From Marinoscillum sp. MHG1-6 (GTDB taxonomy: Bacteria > Bacteroidota > Bacteroidia > Cytophagales > Cyclobacteriaceae): 64,000 nucleotides of DNA. Where the stretch lies: assembly GCF_024714475.1 (NCBI RefSeq), contig NZ_JAMZMI010000002.1, positions 62,001-126,000 of the forward strand. Reading direction: 5' to 3'. Below are positions 35,992 through 45,583 of this stretch, one piece after another. The first letter of the stretch is position 1. The number at the start of each line of letters is the position of its first letter. The notes beneath the pieces are model-generated. The model was not told where the DNA came from. It saw only the letters and a program-made list of their open reading frames with translations, and searched no databases. The translations under genes were made by a program, and so were the position numbers.

Positions 35992-38661
35992 TTAAGTCGG
36001 TAATGGAAGGATCAATTCGAAAGTTGTGCCCCTGGATGATGTGGAAAGAACCGAAATATTTCCGCCCAAATCCTTCATGAGATTGTAGGAAATAGCGAGC
36101 CCCAGCCCTGTACCTTCACCTACATCCTTGGTAGTAAAGAAAGGCTCAAAAATACGTCCTAAATGGTCTTTATGAATTCCTGAGCCAGTATCTATGAAAT
36201 GAATTTTAATCTTCTCTTCCTCTTTAAAGGCTCGAACCGTGATGATTCCTTTCTTTTTGATGGCCTGGCATGCATTAGATAAAATATTCAAGCAAACTTG
36301 CTTAAACTGCCTATCTGTCCCATTAATTGGGGGAAGTTCATCAAGCTCTAGTTCAAATTGAATATACTTTTCAGGTTGATGACGCACCAGGTTTACGGTG
36401 GACTTTATACAGATGTTAATGTCTAGCGGCCCCTGTTCATTCATCTCACCGGGACGAGCAAAGGCTCTTAGGTCACCTACAAGATTACTCACCCTGCTGG
36501 TACCTTCATTAACAGCGTCCATCAGGTTCTCAATTTCTACAAACAATTCCTCAACCCGTCTAACCAAATGTTTTCCGCCAGCACCCCAATTATTCGCCTC
36601 TTCAATAATCAGGCTTTTCACCTCCTCCAAATCCCTTCTGATCGGATAGAGGTTACCCGCAACGTAATTAATAGGGTTATTTATTTCATGTGCTAATCCG
36701 GCTGATAACTGTCCGATGGAGGCCATCTTTTCAGATTCCACCAACCTTAATTGAGTGGATTTCAAATTTTCCAGTGTTGTATGCAGCTCTTTATTGGCGG
36801 CCATCAACTTCATTTCTGTCTCCTTTAAATGGGTGACATCAACATGGACCCCTAATATATGCGGACGATCATTCAGGAAAATTCTCATTTTGGTTAAAAG
36901 CAGCCAACTTTTTGAATTATTCTCCGGCCAGGTAAAAAATGTTTCGTCCTGTAACATCCCTCCTTTGGATAGTAATTCCCTGTCCTCATTAAGGAAACGT
37001 TCAGCTTCCTTTGCACTTACATGAGTTTCATTTACACTCTTTCCAACAATGTCGTTAATAGGCAGGCCAAATGAATCTGCTGCCTTTTTATTGACAAGTA
37101 TATATTTCCCATCCTCATCTCTAACAAAAATCACTGCAGATATTTCATCAATAATTCTTTGGAGAAACTCCTTTTGTGCAGTTAGCTCTTGCGTCCGCTC
37201 CTCAACTAATTCTTCTAGCTGATCTCGATATTGTTCCAGTTCCTGCTCCGCTTTTATTCTGGAAGTAACATCCACCACACTACTAGTCAGCCCTACCACT
37301 TCACTGGTTTGTCCATAAACCGGGTTGAACGTCTGGGTGTAATAGCGATCCCCAAACATATTTGTCACACTAAATTGCTCTCCCCTAATGGCTCTCTTTA
37401 AATTCTTGACCAGATGTTCCTCCATATGATCCGGCACCAGATCCGGCATATACTTTCCTTCTTCAACCTCCGCCCCAAATTGCTCTAGCATCTCCTTTTT
37501 ATGGATGGAATTAAAGCCGGTATAGCGAAATTCATTATCCAGTGAATAAATACTCGCAGGAGTATCTCCTCCCTCGATAAAAGAAGTTATTCTCGCATCC
37601 GCACTGGAAAGTTCACCCCGCACTTTCGTTCGCTCCTCGTCACTTTCTATCCGCTGCACAACATTATAGACCAGCAAAAAACCAATGATCAACGCTGAAA
37701 TCGCAGATAATACCAATAGGTTAGCTCTGAGGGAAATAAAATCCTCATTGATAACCTCCTCCGGAACTTTGAGCGTAAATAACCACGGGCTCTCTGCATA
37801 TTTCCCTCCGATATTAGCAGTGAAAACAAACTCATCAACAATTTTCTCAATTCGGATACTATCCATTGAATGGCGTGTTGCCGTCTTCATTAGATAAGTC
37901 GATATGCTATCTGATTTTCCAATATTTTCAGGCTCATCATTCACCACATAGGTACCATCACCACCTATCAAGGAAGCATGACCTTTTTCTATTTCCGCTA
38001 CCCTTTTCACAAACTCGGATAAGGAGTTTAAGCTCAAATCTGCTCCGACAACCCCAAGAAATGTACCTTCACGTAGGATAGGCCTAACTATACTTACAAG
38101 CAGTTCATTTTCACCTCCCACGGGGTAATAGAACGGATCCAGCAAATAAGGAAGATGATTTTTCTTTGGGAGTTGATAGTAATCATGTACCTCAAACAAA
38201 ATGCAGCTTTCAACTACGACCGTATCTTCATCCCAATGCCAATACGGAACATACCTGCCATCTCCATTGGTCCCATTACCCGAAGTATGAATATGATCTA
38301 AACTATCGAATGCCTGAGGTTCCCAAACCATCCAGAATCCGAGAAAAGCGGGATTATTCCTGGTCACAGACTTTAATAGATGGTTAACCAGATCCCTTGA
38401 CACCAGACGTTTGTCAGAAACCTGAAACTGTTCAACTGAAGATTGGATACATGAGATTTCAGCAAATCCACCCTCCAGTACCTCGTCAAGATAATGTTGA
38501 TGCGCCCGAAAGTTTTTGGCAATCTCCTCCAGTTCGTTTTTTCTACTCGCATCTTGCAGACTTATGGTAGCGATCAAAGTCGATATAGCATAAACCAGCA
38601 TGATCACTCCACCAACCACAGAGGTCGTGTTGAATATTCTCGGACTGATTGTAAAATGCAT
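35992..38661 (-). CDS. membrane PAS-domain sensor histidine kinase
   Basis: 889 residues. A transmembrane helix (about 12-34) and a second one (about 308-330) enclose a periplasmic Cache-type sensor with LGVVGADLSLN and GGDGTYVVND. Two PAS domains follow (about 365-465 and 515-620) joined by coiled coils. The H-box is GLAHEINNP with His658, and the ATPase has N-box LSNACQAI, G1 DTGSGI, F-box PFFTTKD and G2 GTGLGLAIS. No receiver domain is attached and no response-regulator gene is adjacent. It follows the amidoligase cluster on the same strand after 57 bases, so co-regulation is possible but unproven. Confidence 0.92.
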   Translation of the reverse strand: MHFTISPRIFNTTSVVGGVIMLVYAISTLIATISLQDASRKNELEEIAKNFRAHQHYLDEVLEGGFAEISCIQSSVEQFQVSDKRLVSRDLVNHLLKSVTRNNPAFLGFWMVWEPQAFDSLDHIHTSGNGTNGDGRYVPYWHWDEDTVVVESCILFEVHDYYQLPKKNHLPYLLDPFYYPVGGENELLVSIVRPILREGTFLGVVGADLSLNSLSEFVKRVAEIEKGHASLIGGDGTYVVNDEPENIGKSDSISTYLMKTATRHSMDSIRIEKIVDEFVFTANIGGKYAESPWLFTLKVPEEVINEDFISLRANLLVLSAISALIIGFLLVYNVVQRIESDEERTKVRGELSSADARITSFIEGGDTPASIYSLDNEFRYTGFNSIHKKEMLEQFGAEVEEGKYMPDLVPDHMEEHLVKNLKRAIRGEQFSVTNMFGDRYYTQTFNPVYGQTSEVVGLTSSVVDVTSRIKAEQELEQYRDQLEELVEERTQELTAQKEFLQRIIDEISAVIFVRDEDGKYILVNKKAADSFGLPINDIVGKSVNETHVSAKEAERFLNEDRELLSKGGMLQDETFFTWPENNSKSWLLLTKMRIFLNDRPHILGVHVDVTHLKETEMKLMAANKELHTTLENLKSTQLRLVESEKMASIGQLSAGLAHEINNPINYVAGNLYPIRRDLEEVKSLIIEEANNWGAGGKHLVRRVEELFVEIENLMDAVNEGTSRVSNLVGDLRAFARPGEMNEQGPLDINICIKSTVNLVRHQPEKYIQFELELDELPPINGTDRQFKQVCLNILSNACQAIKKKGIITVRAFKEEEKIKIHFIDTGSGIHKDHLGRIFEPFFTTKDVGEGTGLGLAISYNLMKDLGGNISVLSTSSRGTTFELILPLPT

Positions 38662-38718
38662 AGGCCTGCTTGCTAGACCAGTAAAACTAATTAAAGAATT
38701 GAATAGGTAAGCATCACC

Positions 38719-39420
38719 TTACTTCCACGATTCAATCGCACTTTTTAGCCCGGTACAAATCAATTTGATCAGCAACTGATTATTCCCGGAAAGATGCTTC
38801 TGATTAATTTCCAATTCAATTCCCAGATAACTCTCCTCCGGCCAAATGGTTCTCAAGGTTGTAGTAAAACCGTCATCAGCCCCGTTGTATGGCTCATTCA
38901 TCCGAATATTAAATGCAGGAGATTGAGTCAATATGGCATTTCCCCATTTTTTGCAGAAGGCTGTTTCCTCGATTCTCACCTCATCATAGAGTAATCCAAT
39001 ATCTACTTCACGCTCCTTTCCCTCCCATACTGGTGTGAAACTATGGACGGAAATATGGACCACGGAATGCCTCTCATCAACCAATGAATCAATTTGGTTT
39101 CTCACTCGCTCTCGATAGACGTTATAATATTCTTCAACCAAAACAGTCTTTATTTCTGGAGGCAAATGACCAGTAAATTCTGAAAAAAGCTGTGGATGGC
39201 CGATCGAGCGATTTACCTCAATGAGCAAACGCGAGTAATCATAATGATGGCACTCAACACCAAAGTAGTCAGACATTTTCTCTGCAACCAAGAGCGCACC
39301 AATATCCCAACCTCGATGAGAACTCAGCTCCTTTTCGGCTGTTTCAAAATACGGTTCAAACCTCTCAGGCACATAATTTCCAGCGTGCTCACAAGTGATG
39401 ATTAAGGATCGCCGTTTCAT
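38719..39420 (-). CDS. N-formylglutamate amidohydrolase-family protein
   Basis: 233 residues of the zinc-dependent FGase family (related to HutG-2). Metal and substrate motifs: TCEHAGNYVPERF at the N-terminus, HRGWDIGA, YSRLLIEVNRS, VHISVHSFTP and IELEINQ. Genuine HutG acts in histidine breakdown, but no hut genes are here; instead its ATG overlaps the end of the GCS2-like ligase gene (ATGA), so it most likely hydrolyses an amide or acyl-glutamate-like bond in the product of this cluster. Last of the four coupled genes. Confidence 0.88.
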   Translation of the reverse strand: MKRRSLIITCEHAGNYVPERFEPYFETAEKELSSHRGWDIGALLVAEKMSDYFGVECHHYDYSRLLIEVNRSIGHPQLFSEFTGHLPPEIKTVLVEEYYNVYRERVRNQIDSLVDERHSVVHISVHSFTPVWEGKEREVDIGLLYDEVRIEETAFCKKWGNAILTQSPAFNIRMNEPYNGADDGFTTTLRTIWPEESYLGIELEINQKHLSGNNQLLIKLICTGLKSAIESWK

Positions 39421-40658
39421 GGAACAAACAAAGAATTCGTTTGAAGGCAGCCGGATAGCTTTTTATACACAGCATGTAACTCTTCCCTTGAGAAATCTCC
39501 ATTCAATGATTTTATTATTCTTTCAGCTAAGGTTCCATGATTCACGATACTTCTGAGCACATCGCTCCAGGGCTGCATCCATGACGGATAAGCTTCCATG
39601 GTGCGATCAATTAAGTCCAACCATACAGTGTGGGCCTTCTGATGATTTGTATAACCTAATGCCTTAAGGTATTCGGGATCAGAAATAATGGCGTCAGAAC
39701 CATTCTTAACGCATTCTTTAAAAACATGATAGAGTTCCGAGGTTCCATGAGCCTGTTGAACATCAAATGATATCCATTTTCCAGCAACCAGGATTTTCAA
39801 AACCGCAACGACTAAAGCCACAATGGCCAAATCTCCTTTGGGACATTCCTGAATATCGATGACACGAATCTCTATTGCTCCCCTATCGAATCTAGCAATC
39901 GCTCCCCGACTGTTGAGCCATATTGGATCAAGCAAGCCCCCGGAGTTGTATGGCTCAATAGCACTGGCGATTTTATCGTAAACACGCTTTTGATAGCCGT
40001 GCTTCGTAAATATCCTTTCCGGAATTACCTTCCCAGTGATTGCAGGAATCCTTGCTTGATTGAGCTCATAATAATACAGTCTTCGATCTTGATAGCCTGT
40101 ATACTTCCCATTTAGAATTGGTGAAGAGGCAGTTAAGGCAGGTATCAGAGGCATTATAAACCTTATAGCCGTATGAAGTTTTGAAAACTCTTCATCATCA
40201 TAAAACGGCAAGTTGATATGGGTGCTCTGGAGGTTGGACCACCCATGTCCTTTGCAATTAAAAATTCGATCATAAACCTCGTAAATCTCACCACTTTCAT
40301 GAGGCCAGAGTGTTGTTTCCTTCGAAGGATTCATCCAGGGATGTGCAGCAGTGGGTAATAACCTGGCTCCCTGTGTACCTAGCTGCTCATTAATACAAAC
40401 CACATTTTCATGAAAAGCATTACTCAAAGCCATCAAATCCGCCTTTGGCCCGTTTGATTTTAGCTCAATGACGTGGCTCACCAATTCGTTACTCCAGGCA
40501 ATATCACCATGCTCGATCTCACCCTGAATCATACCCTCTGCACCTCTAAGCAACACTTCAGCCAGAGGCGTCACATTTAAAGAATCGTCCTTGACGATCA
40601 TATACTCAAGCTCAACCCCAAATGCTTCAAAAAGGTGGAGCCTTGTTTTCGTTGCCAT
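39417..40658 (-). CDS. GCS2-type glutamate--cysteine ligase homologue (amidoligase)
   Basis: 413 residues of the carboxylate-amine ligase group that includes YbdK. The fold is glutamine-synthetase-like: FGVELEYMIV at the N-terminus provides metal-binding Glu residues, ELKSNGP, the segment STHINLPF, and RGAIEIRVIDIQECP near residue 270 with further acidic/basic site residues. The reaction expected is ATP-dependent joining of a glutamate-like gamma-carboxyl to an amine. There is no gshB-like gene here; the partner is the ATP-grasp ligase immediately upstream (two bases). Its stop overlaps the FGase start. Substrates are unknown. Confidence 0.87.
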   Translation of the reverse strand: MATKTRLHLFEAFGVELEYMIVKDDSLNVTPLAEVLLRGAEGMIQGEIEHGDIAWSNELVSHVIELKSNGPKADLMALSNAFHENVVCINEQLGTQGARLLPTAAHPWMNPSKETTLWPHESGEIYEVYDRIFNCKGHGWSNLQSTHINLPFYDDEEFSKLHTAIRFIMPLIPALTASSPILNGKYTGYQDRRLYYYELNQARIPAITGKVIPERIFTKHGYQKRVYDKIASAIEPYNSGGLLDPIWLNSRGAIARFDRGAIEIRVIDIQECPKGDLAIVALVVAVLKILVAGKWISFDVQQAHGTSELYHVFKECVKNGSDAIISDPEYLKALGYTNHQKAHTVWLDLIDRTMEAYPSWMQPWSDVLRSIVNHGTLAERIIKSLNGDFSREELHAVYKKLSGCLQTNSLFVP

Positions 40659-40660
40659 AG

Positions 40661-42109
40661 TCAGACCAAACGATTCATAAATTCCTGCATTACCTGCACA
40701 TATAGTTGCTGCTTCAACACCAGATCCTCTACACCTTCATCCAGGTTCGGATTATCATTGATTTCAATGATGTAGTATTTCTTACCATGCTGTTTGATAT
40801 CAACTCCATACAGCCCATTGCCTATTAATGCTGTTGCCTTAACCGCCAAATCCAGCAATGCTCTTGGAGCCTCCGCGATATCAAGTGTGGCGGTGTCCCC
40901 CTCTTCCATACCCCCGGAACCTTTCCAATTCATTATCTGCCAATGATCCGGCGCCATGAAGTATTTACAGACATAAAGTGGTTTGTTATTCAGAATCCCT
41001 ACCCTCCAGTCAAAGTCAGTCGGGATAAATTCCTGGGCAATCACCAACTCCGAGGTTTGAAAAAAGTCCTTCAATACCTCCACCAGTTCAGCTTCATTCT
41101 TAGCTTTTTTTACTCCCTTGCTAAACGATCCATCTGGTTGTTTCAGGATAATTGGATACTCCAGATTCGAAAACTTCATTTGGCTTATCCTATCCTTTTT
41201 AATGATCCAATATTGAGGTGTAGGCACCTGGTGGGCCCGCAGCAACTCACTCAGGTACACCTTGTTAGTACATTTCAAAATTGAATCGGGATCATCCATC
41301 ACGACCAGGCCTTCTGAAGCAGCCTTTTTAGCAAACTTGAAAGTGTGATGATTAACATTTGTTGTCTCTCTTATAAATAAGGCATCATACTGGATAATCT
41401 TGGCGAAGTCGTTTTTTGTTATCAGGTCAACATTGAACCCTACCTTTTCACCCGCCTTCACGAAATTTTGGATGGCCTTCTTATTGGAAGGAGGCGTAGT
41501 TTCTTCCGGGTTCACCAAAATGGCCAGATCATATTTCTTTCTATTATACTGTTTATTTAACCTGTTTTTTCCTAGCAAATACTCATTAAGCGCATTTTTC
41601 AAGAACTCCTGAGCATCATCAGGAAACTCATTGAGGTTTAGTGGCTTAAGGTTGGTCAGTATCCATTTATCCTTTTTTAAGAATACCGCTTTCATAATGG
41701 GTACCTGAAACAGGTTGAAAATCAACGTGCCTATTTTATTCAGTTCAGGCTGATGTGCCTTTCCAAAGCAGATAAACAGGTCCAGGCGATCTTCCCTTTG
41801 TTTTTTTAGTCCCTGCTGGATCACCTCATCAAAATCCTCTGCATCCTCCTTTACAATGGAAGGAAACCTAAAATCCTGTAGCGTCGCGATCTCGGGCATC
41901 ACCTTATGTCTGCGAGCCTCCGCAAGTAGCGAAACATAGTATCCAAGGCTTTGGTATTGATAGCTCTTACACAAATTGATCACCTTGTACTTTCTCGATC
42001 TTTGAAAAGACTCTTCAGAGAAATACTGAGCCGGGGTGATAATCTCGACATCCTGAATGGCACTTTGCCACTCCTCTGGTGTGTCAGTTATGATTAGTTT
42101 GGATGACAT
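40661..42109 (-). CDS. RimK-type ATP-grasp ligase with N-terminal RLAN-like domain
   Basis: 482 residues from the ATG at 42109; a longer reading frame to 42142 would overlap the upstream gene by 59 bases. Residues 1-150 resemble the RimK-like ATP-grasp N-terminal (RLAN) domain, including VINLCKSYQYQSLGYYVSLLAEARRH. The C-terminal ATP-grasp (about 250-480) has the phosphate loop KQPDGSFSKGV, VIAQEFIPTDFDWRVGI and the Mg-binding EINDNPNLDEG. RimK-like enzymes ligate an amino acid, often glutamate, to a carboxylate. It overlaps the C39-like peptidase gene by 26 bases, so they are translationally coupled. Confidence 0.88.
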   Translation of the reverse strand: MSSKLIITDTPEEWQSAIQDVEIITPAQYFSEESFQRSRKYKVINLCKSYQYQSLGYYVSLLAEARRHKVMPEIATLQDFRFPSIVKEDAEDFDEVIQQGLKKQREDRLDLFICFGKAHQPELNKIGTLIFNLFQVPIMKAVFLKKDKWILTNLKPLNLNEFPDDAQEFLKNALNEYLLGKNRLNKQYNRKKYDLAILVNPEETTPPSNKKAIQNFVKAGEKVGFNVDLITKNDFAKIIQYDALFIRETTNVNHHTFKFAKKAASEGLVVMDDPDSILKCTNKVYLSELLRAHQVPTPQYWIIKKDRISQMKFSNLEYPIILKQPDGSFSKGVKKAKNEAELVEVLKDFFQTSELVIAQEFIPTDFDWRVGILNNKPLYVCKYFMAPDHWQIMNWKGSGGMEEGDTATLDIAEAPRALLDLAVKATALIGNGLYGVDIKQHGKKYYIIEINDNPNLDEGVEDLVLKQQLYVQVMQEFMNRLV

Positions 42110-42827
42110 TTTTTGGTTTAATGACGAGCAGGTTGGCATCATAAGTCACAATCCCAAGCAGGATCGAATTGATTAACCTCCTCAAGGTAATCTGGTAGTG
42201 ATGTGTATCACTAATTGGATTGGTATCCAAAGGATCGGCAATATTGGCTATACGCTTGGCCTGATCATATCCATGAACAACTACAAAATGTCCCGCCGGG
42301 GTGCCACGGATATCATCATATTGATTTGTTTCGCCAATCTCTCTGGCACAATCATATAGATAGGTAGCACTAAGGCCGGTAAGCAACGGAGTTCCTTCAT
42401 TGAGGATCTTCCTGATCAGGTGGGTGCTTAACTCCTCAAATTTGATAGATCCGCCTAAAGAAAGAAAATTCAAATAAGCATTGGCTGCCTGTCTAAATTT
42501 CCTGGATGATTTGAACGCCTTTTGCTCCTCAAGTTTTGATTTCAGATCTACTCCTGAATTAAACCAGGTCGGATCGAACATCATCAAATTGTAAGTATAC
42601 AGCGTAGCATCATAGCCTCGGGACAGGGCATGATTTCCCAGCATCACCGCAAGAGTCCCGCCCGTTTTCAGGGTTTTGACCTCACGGATAACCTGATCAA
42701 GTGAAATTTGGTCATCGAAATATTGATACACTGCCTGAAGGCAGGTAGGCCCACATGTTTCGTCGTTGGGCTGTGCGTGGATATCCAAACTCAAGGTTTT
42801 GATACCCAACTTATCCGACGTTTTCAA
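42084..42827 (-). CDS. C39-like cysteine peptidase
   Basis: 247 residues, cytoplasmic, no signal peptide. The papain-like triad is visible: Cys25 in NDETCGPTCL (oxyanion Gln19 six residues before), His179 in AGHFVVVHGYD and Asp197 in NIADPLD. No ABC or membrane part is attached, unlike bacteriocin-processing C39 peptidases. The start is TTG: no in-frame ATG precedes the catalytic Cys region and the ndh stop is only nine bases upstream. Leads the set of four genes with the ATP-grasp, GCS2 and FGase enzymes; it may cleave the joined product or a precursor. Confidence 0.82.
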   Translation of the reverse strand: MKTSDKLGIKTLSLDIHAQPNDETCGPTCLQAVYQYFDDQISLDQVIREVKTLKTGGTLAVMLGNHALSRGYDATLYTYNLMMFDPTWFNSGVDLKSKLEEQKAFKSSRKFRQAANAYLNFLSLGGSIKFEELSTHLIRKILNEGTPLLTGLSATYLYDCAREIGETNQYDDIRGTPAGHFVVVHGYDQAKRIANIADPLDTNPISDTHHYQITLRRLINSILLGIVTYDANLLVIKPKNVIQTNHN

Positions 42828-42836
42828 CTTTGTTAG

Positions 42837-44156
42837 TTAGTCATCAATGTCTTTTTTGATTATTAGACGATTTCCTTGCTTATAGGTTAGATAATTTAAT
42901 ACCCAGTTGGAAAAAACCAAGAGCTTTCTTCTGAATCCTATGATTGAGAAAAGGTGAATGAACATCCAGATAAACCAACCAAAAAAGCCTCCGATGGTAA
43001 TATTAAACGGAAGATCAATCACTGCTTTATTTCGACCAATAGTTGCCATTGTTCCTTTATCCGTGTATTTGAAAGGCTTGATTGGCCTTTTTTGATTGAG
43101 TCGAACAATGTTTTTCGCCAGGTGTCTGGCTTGCTGTATAGCAACAGGAGCCAGCATCGGCAAGCCTTTTGGGTGCTTTTCATCTACTTGCAATGCCACA
43201 TCACCCACGGCATATACATATTTATGTCCGTCGATCAGGTTAAACTCATTCACTTTGATCCGACCATTGATCACCGCATCCATATTCAAACCGGGCACCA
43301 AATTCCCTTGTACCCCAGCGGCCCAAATCAAACAATTGGTCTTGATCTCTGTACCATCGCTAAGCACAGCAACCCGATCTTCATAAGAATTAAGGATGGT
43401 TCCCAATCTTACCTCCACACCAAATTTCTCAAGATATCTGGCTGCCTTTCTTCCGGAAGCCTTGGACATGGCCCCTAGCACCTGATTTCCCCCTTCAACC
43501 AACGTTATCCTCATGGTTCTGAAGTCAAGTTCAGGATAATCCTTTGGTAGTACCTGATTTCTCAACTCTCCAATCGCTCCTGCCAACTCCACACCAGTAG
43601 GACCCGCCCCCACGATGACAATATTCATGTGTTTTTCCAGATCCTCCTCGTTATCCAACTGCAAAGCCTCTTCGAAGTTATTGATCAGTTTGGTTCTAAG
43701 CTCAATGGCATCAGTGATCTCCCGTAGGTTGTTCGCGTTCTTCTTGATCTGCTTATTTCCGAAAAAGTTGGTTCTGGAGCCTGAAGCCATAACCAGCACG
43801 TCATAGCTCAATGTCCCAAGGTCGGTATGAATCTCTTTGCTCGGTGCATCTATCTCCTTCACCTTCGCCATACGAAAATGGAAATTCTTACTGTCCTGAA
43901 GAAATTCCCGAAGAGGACTGGAAATATCTCCCGGGCTCAACCCTGCCGTGGCCACCTGATACAGTAGTGGAATGAAGGTATGATAGTTATGCTTATCAAT
44001 TAGAACTATTTGAATATCATCGGCTTTAGACAGCTCCCTCACCAGTTCAATACCAGCAAAGCCACCTCCAATGATGACCACCCGCATCATATCAGTTTTT
44101 GGTATTCGTTCGTTGATTCTGTCTTGCTTGATTTCTTTTTTGGTCTGAGCTTCCAA
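42837..44156 (-). CDS. ndh: type II NADH dehydrogenase
   Basis: 439 residues, peripheral membrane flavoprotein that oxidises NADH with menaquinone without pumping protons. FAD-binding GGGFAG is at the N-terminus, NAD-binding VGAGPTGVELAG in the middle, AVGDVA binds the flavin, and the C-terminus carries the hydrophobic amphipathic segment (FFGWFIWMFIHLFSIIGF) for membrane attachment. Start uncertain: TTG at 44156 gives a 22-residue tail as in related Bacteroidota proteins; ATG codons at 44090 and 44087 would begin directly before the FAD motif. Nine bases separate it from the C39-like peptidase gene. Confidence 0.92.
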   Translation of the reverse strand: MEAQTKKEIKQDRINERIPKTDMMRVVIIGGGFAGIELVRELSKADDIQIVLIDKHNYHTFIPLLYQVATAGLSPGDISSPLREFLQDSKNFHFRMAKVKEIDAPSKEIHTDLGTLSYDVLVMASGSRTNFFGNKQIKKNANNLREITDAIELRTKLINNFEEALQLDNEEDLEKHMNIVIVGAGPTGVELAGAIGELRNQVLPKDYPELDFRTMRITLVEGGNQVLGAMSKASGRKAARYLEKFGVEVRLGTILNSYEDRVAVLSDGTEIKTNCLIWAAGVQGNLVPGLNMDAVINGRIKVNEFNLIDGHKYVYAVGDVALQVDEKHPKGLPMLAPVAIQQARHLAKNIVRLNQKRPIKPFKYTDKGTMATIGRNKAVIDLPFNITIGGFFGWFIWMFIHLFSIIGFRRKLLVFSNWVLNYLTYKQGNRLIIKKDIDD

Positions 44157-44287
44157 ATTTGCGTTACTTTTAATCCTGAGTTTTCACCTTTGAGGTTTTT
44201 TCAACCCTCAATTATCCTTTTTTGACAACACAAAGTAAAACGATATTTATCCCCTCAGGATCAACTTATTTGAAATAATTTTCCCGA

Positions 44288-45583
44288 ATGGAATCCAACA
44301 AAAAAGTCATCAATTCGTGGTGCATGTATGACTGGGCAAACTCAGTTTATAATCTCGTAATCAACACTTCCATATTCCCTATCTATTATACCGCAGTCAC
44401 TGCCAATGAAGCCGGTGGAGACCGCGTTGATTTCTTTGGATTTGAAGTCGTCAATTCGGTCCTGTATAGCTATGCCATCTCTATCTCCTACTTACTATCG
44501 GCATTAATGCTACCCTTGTTATCGGGAATTGCAGACTATACCGGAGAGAAGAAAAAATACCTTAAAATATTTACCACGCTTGGATCCCTGGCCTGTATGA
44601 CCATGTTCTTTTTCAATGGAGACACCCTGGAGCTTGGAATTATTTGTGTCGTGCTGGCAAGTGTAGGGTATAGTTCAGGTCTGGTGTTTTATGATGCTTA
44701 CCTACCTGAAATTGCTCCTGCCTCACTCACTGACCGTATCAGCGCACGTGGATATGCATTTGGATATGCGGGAAGTGCCCTTCTCTTGATTGCCAGCCTG
44801 GTGATTATCAGTTTTTATGATGTGGTGGGTTTTCCCACCAAAGGAGATGCTACGCGAACAGTCTTTCTGTTAGTAGGTGTCTGGTGGATCGGTTTTGCGC
44901 AAATCCCATTCAAAAATTTGCCGGATAATGTATTTAACAGAAAGCCCTCTGGGAAAATTTTAATGAACGGATACCTTGAATTAAAAAAGGTATTTGTGGA
45001 GTTAAAAAAGCAGGCCGACCTCCGAAAGTACCTCCTGGCCTTTTTCTTTTTTAACATGGGGGTGCAGACCATCATGCTGCTTGCAACGCTGTTTGGGTCT
45101 AAAGAACTCAAAATGGAGTCGGGTCAGCTTATTCCGATATTGCTTATCATCCAGTTCGTGGCAATAGGCGGTGCTATTCTCTTTGCTCGTTTGTCTGAGA
45201 GGAAAGGAAATATCTTTTCCCTTGGTACTATGATCATTATTTGGATAGGGCTGTGCCTGTTTGCTTATACCGTAACAACCGTAACTCAATTTTACATCAT
45301 AGCCGTAGTGGTTGGTCTAATGATGGGTGGGATTCAATCCTTGTCAAGAGCGACCTTTTCTAAGTTACTTCCTTCAAACACCGTTGATCATGCATCATAC
45401 TTCTCATTTTATGATGTAACTTTTCATATCAGCGTTGTAATAGGAACTTTTAGCTATGGATTTATTGAACACCTTAGTGGAAGCATGCGTAATAGTACCC
45501 TGGCACTAGCTTCCTATTTCATACTGGGTTTTGTGCTTTTAATTATGGTGAAAATGCCTAAGAAGAACAATGCAAGCGCTTAA
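44288..45583 (+). CDS. UMF1/Atg22-type MFS transporter
   Basis: 431 residues with eleven to twelve transmembrane helices. The N-terminal NSWCMYDWANSVYNLVI and the PEIAPASLTDRISARGYAFGYAGSALLL segment are the marks of the UMF1 family, related to the fungal vacuolar amino-acid exporter Atg22. Substrate unknown; because it is divergent from the ndh/peptidase/ligase operon it is a candidate exporter of that operon's product, which is only an inference from position. It overlaps the next gene by 14 bases. Confidence 0.9.
   Translation: MESNKKVINSWCMYDWANSVYNLVINTSIFPIYYTAVTANEAGGDRVDFFGFEVVNSVLYSYAISISYLLSALMLPLLSGIADYTGEKKKYLKIFTTLGSLACMTMFFFNGDTLELGIICVVLASVGYSSGLVFYDAYLPEIAPASLTDRISARGYAFGYAGSALLLIASLVIISFYDVVGFPTKGDATRTVFLLVGVWWIGFAQIPFKNLPDNVFNRKPSGKILMNGYLELKKVFVELKKQADLRKYLLAFFFFNMGVQTIMLLATLFGSKELKMESGQLIPILLIIQFVAIGGAILFARLSERKGNIFSLGTMIIIWIGLCLFAYTVTTVTQFYIIAVVVGLMMGGIQSLSRATFSKLLPSNTVDHASYFSFYDVTFHISVVIGTFSYGFIEHLSGSMRNSTLALASYFILGFVLLIMVKMPKKNNASA

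Noticed and set aside
42954-43478. 174-residue plus-strand reading frame
   Set aside because: Antisense to the well-conserved ndh gene; no protein-like signature.
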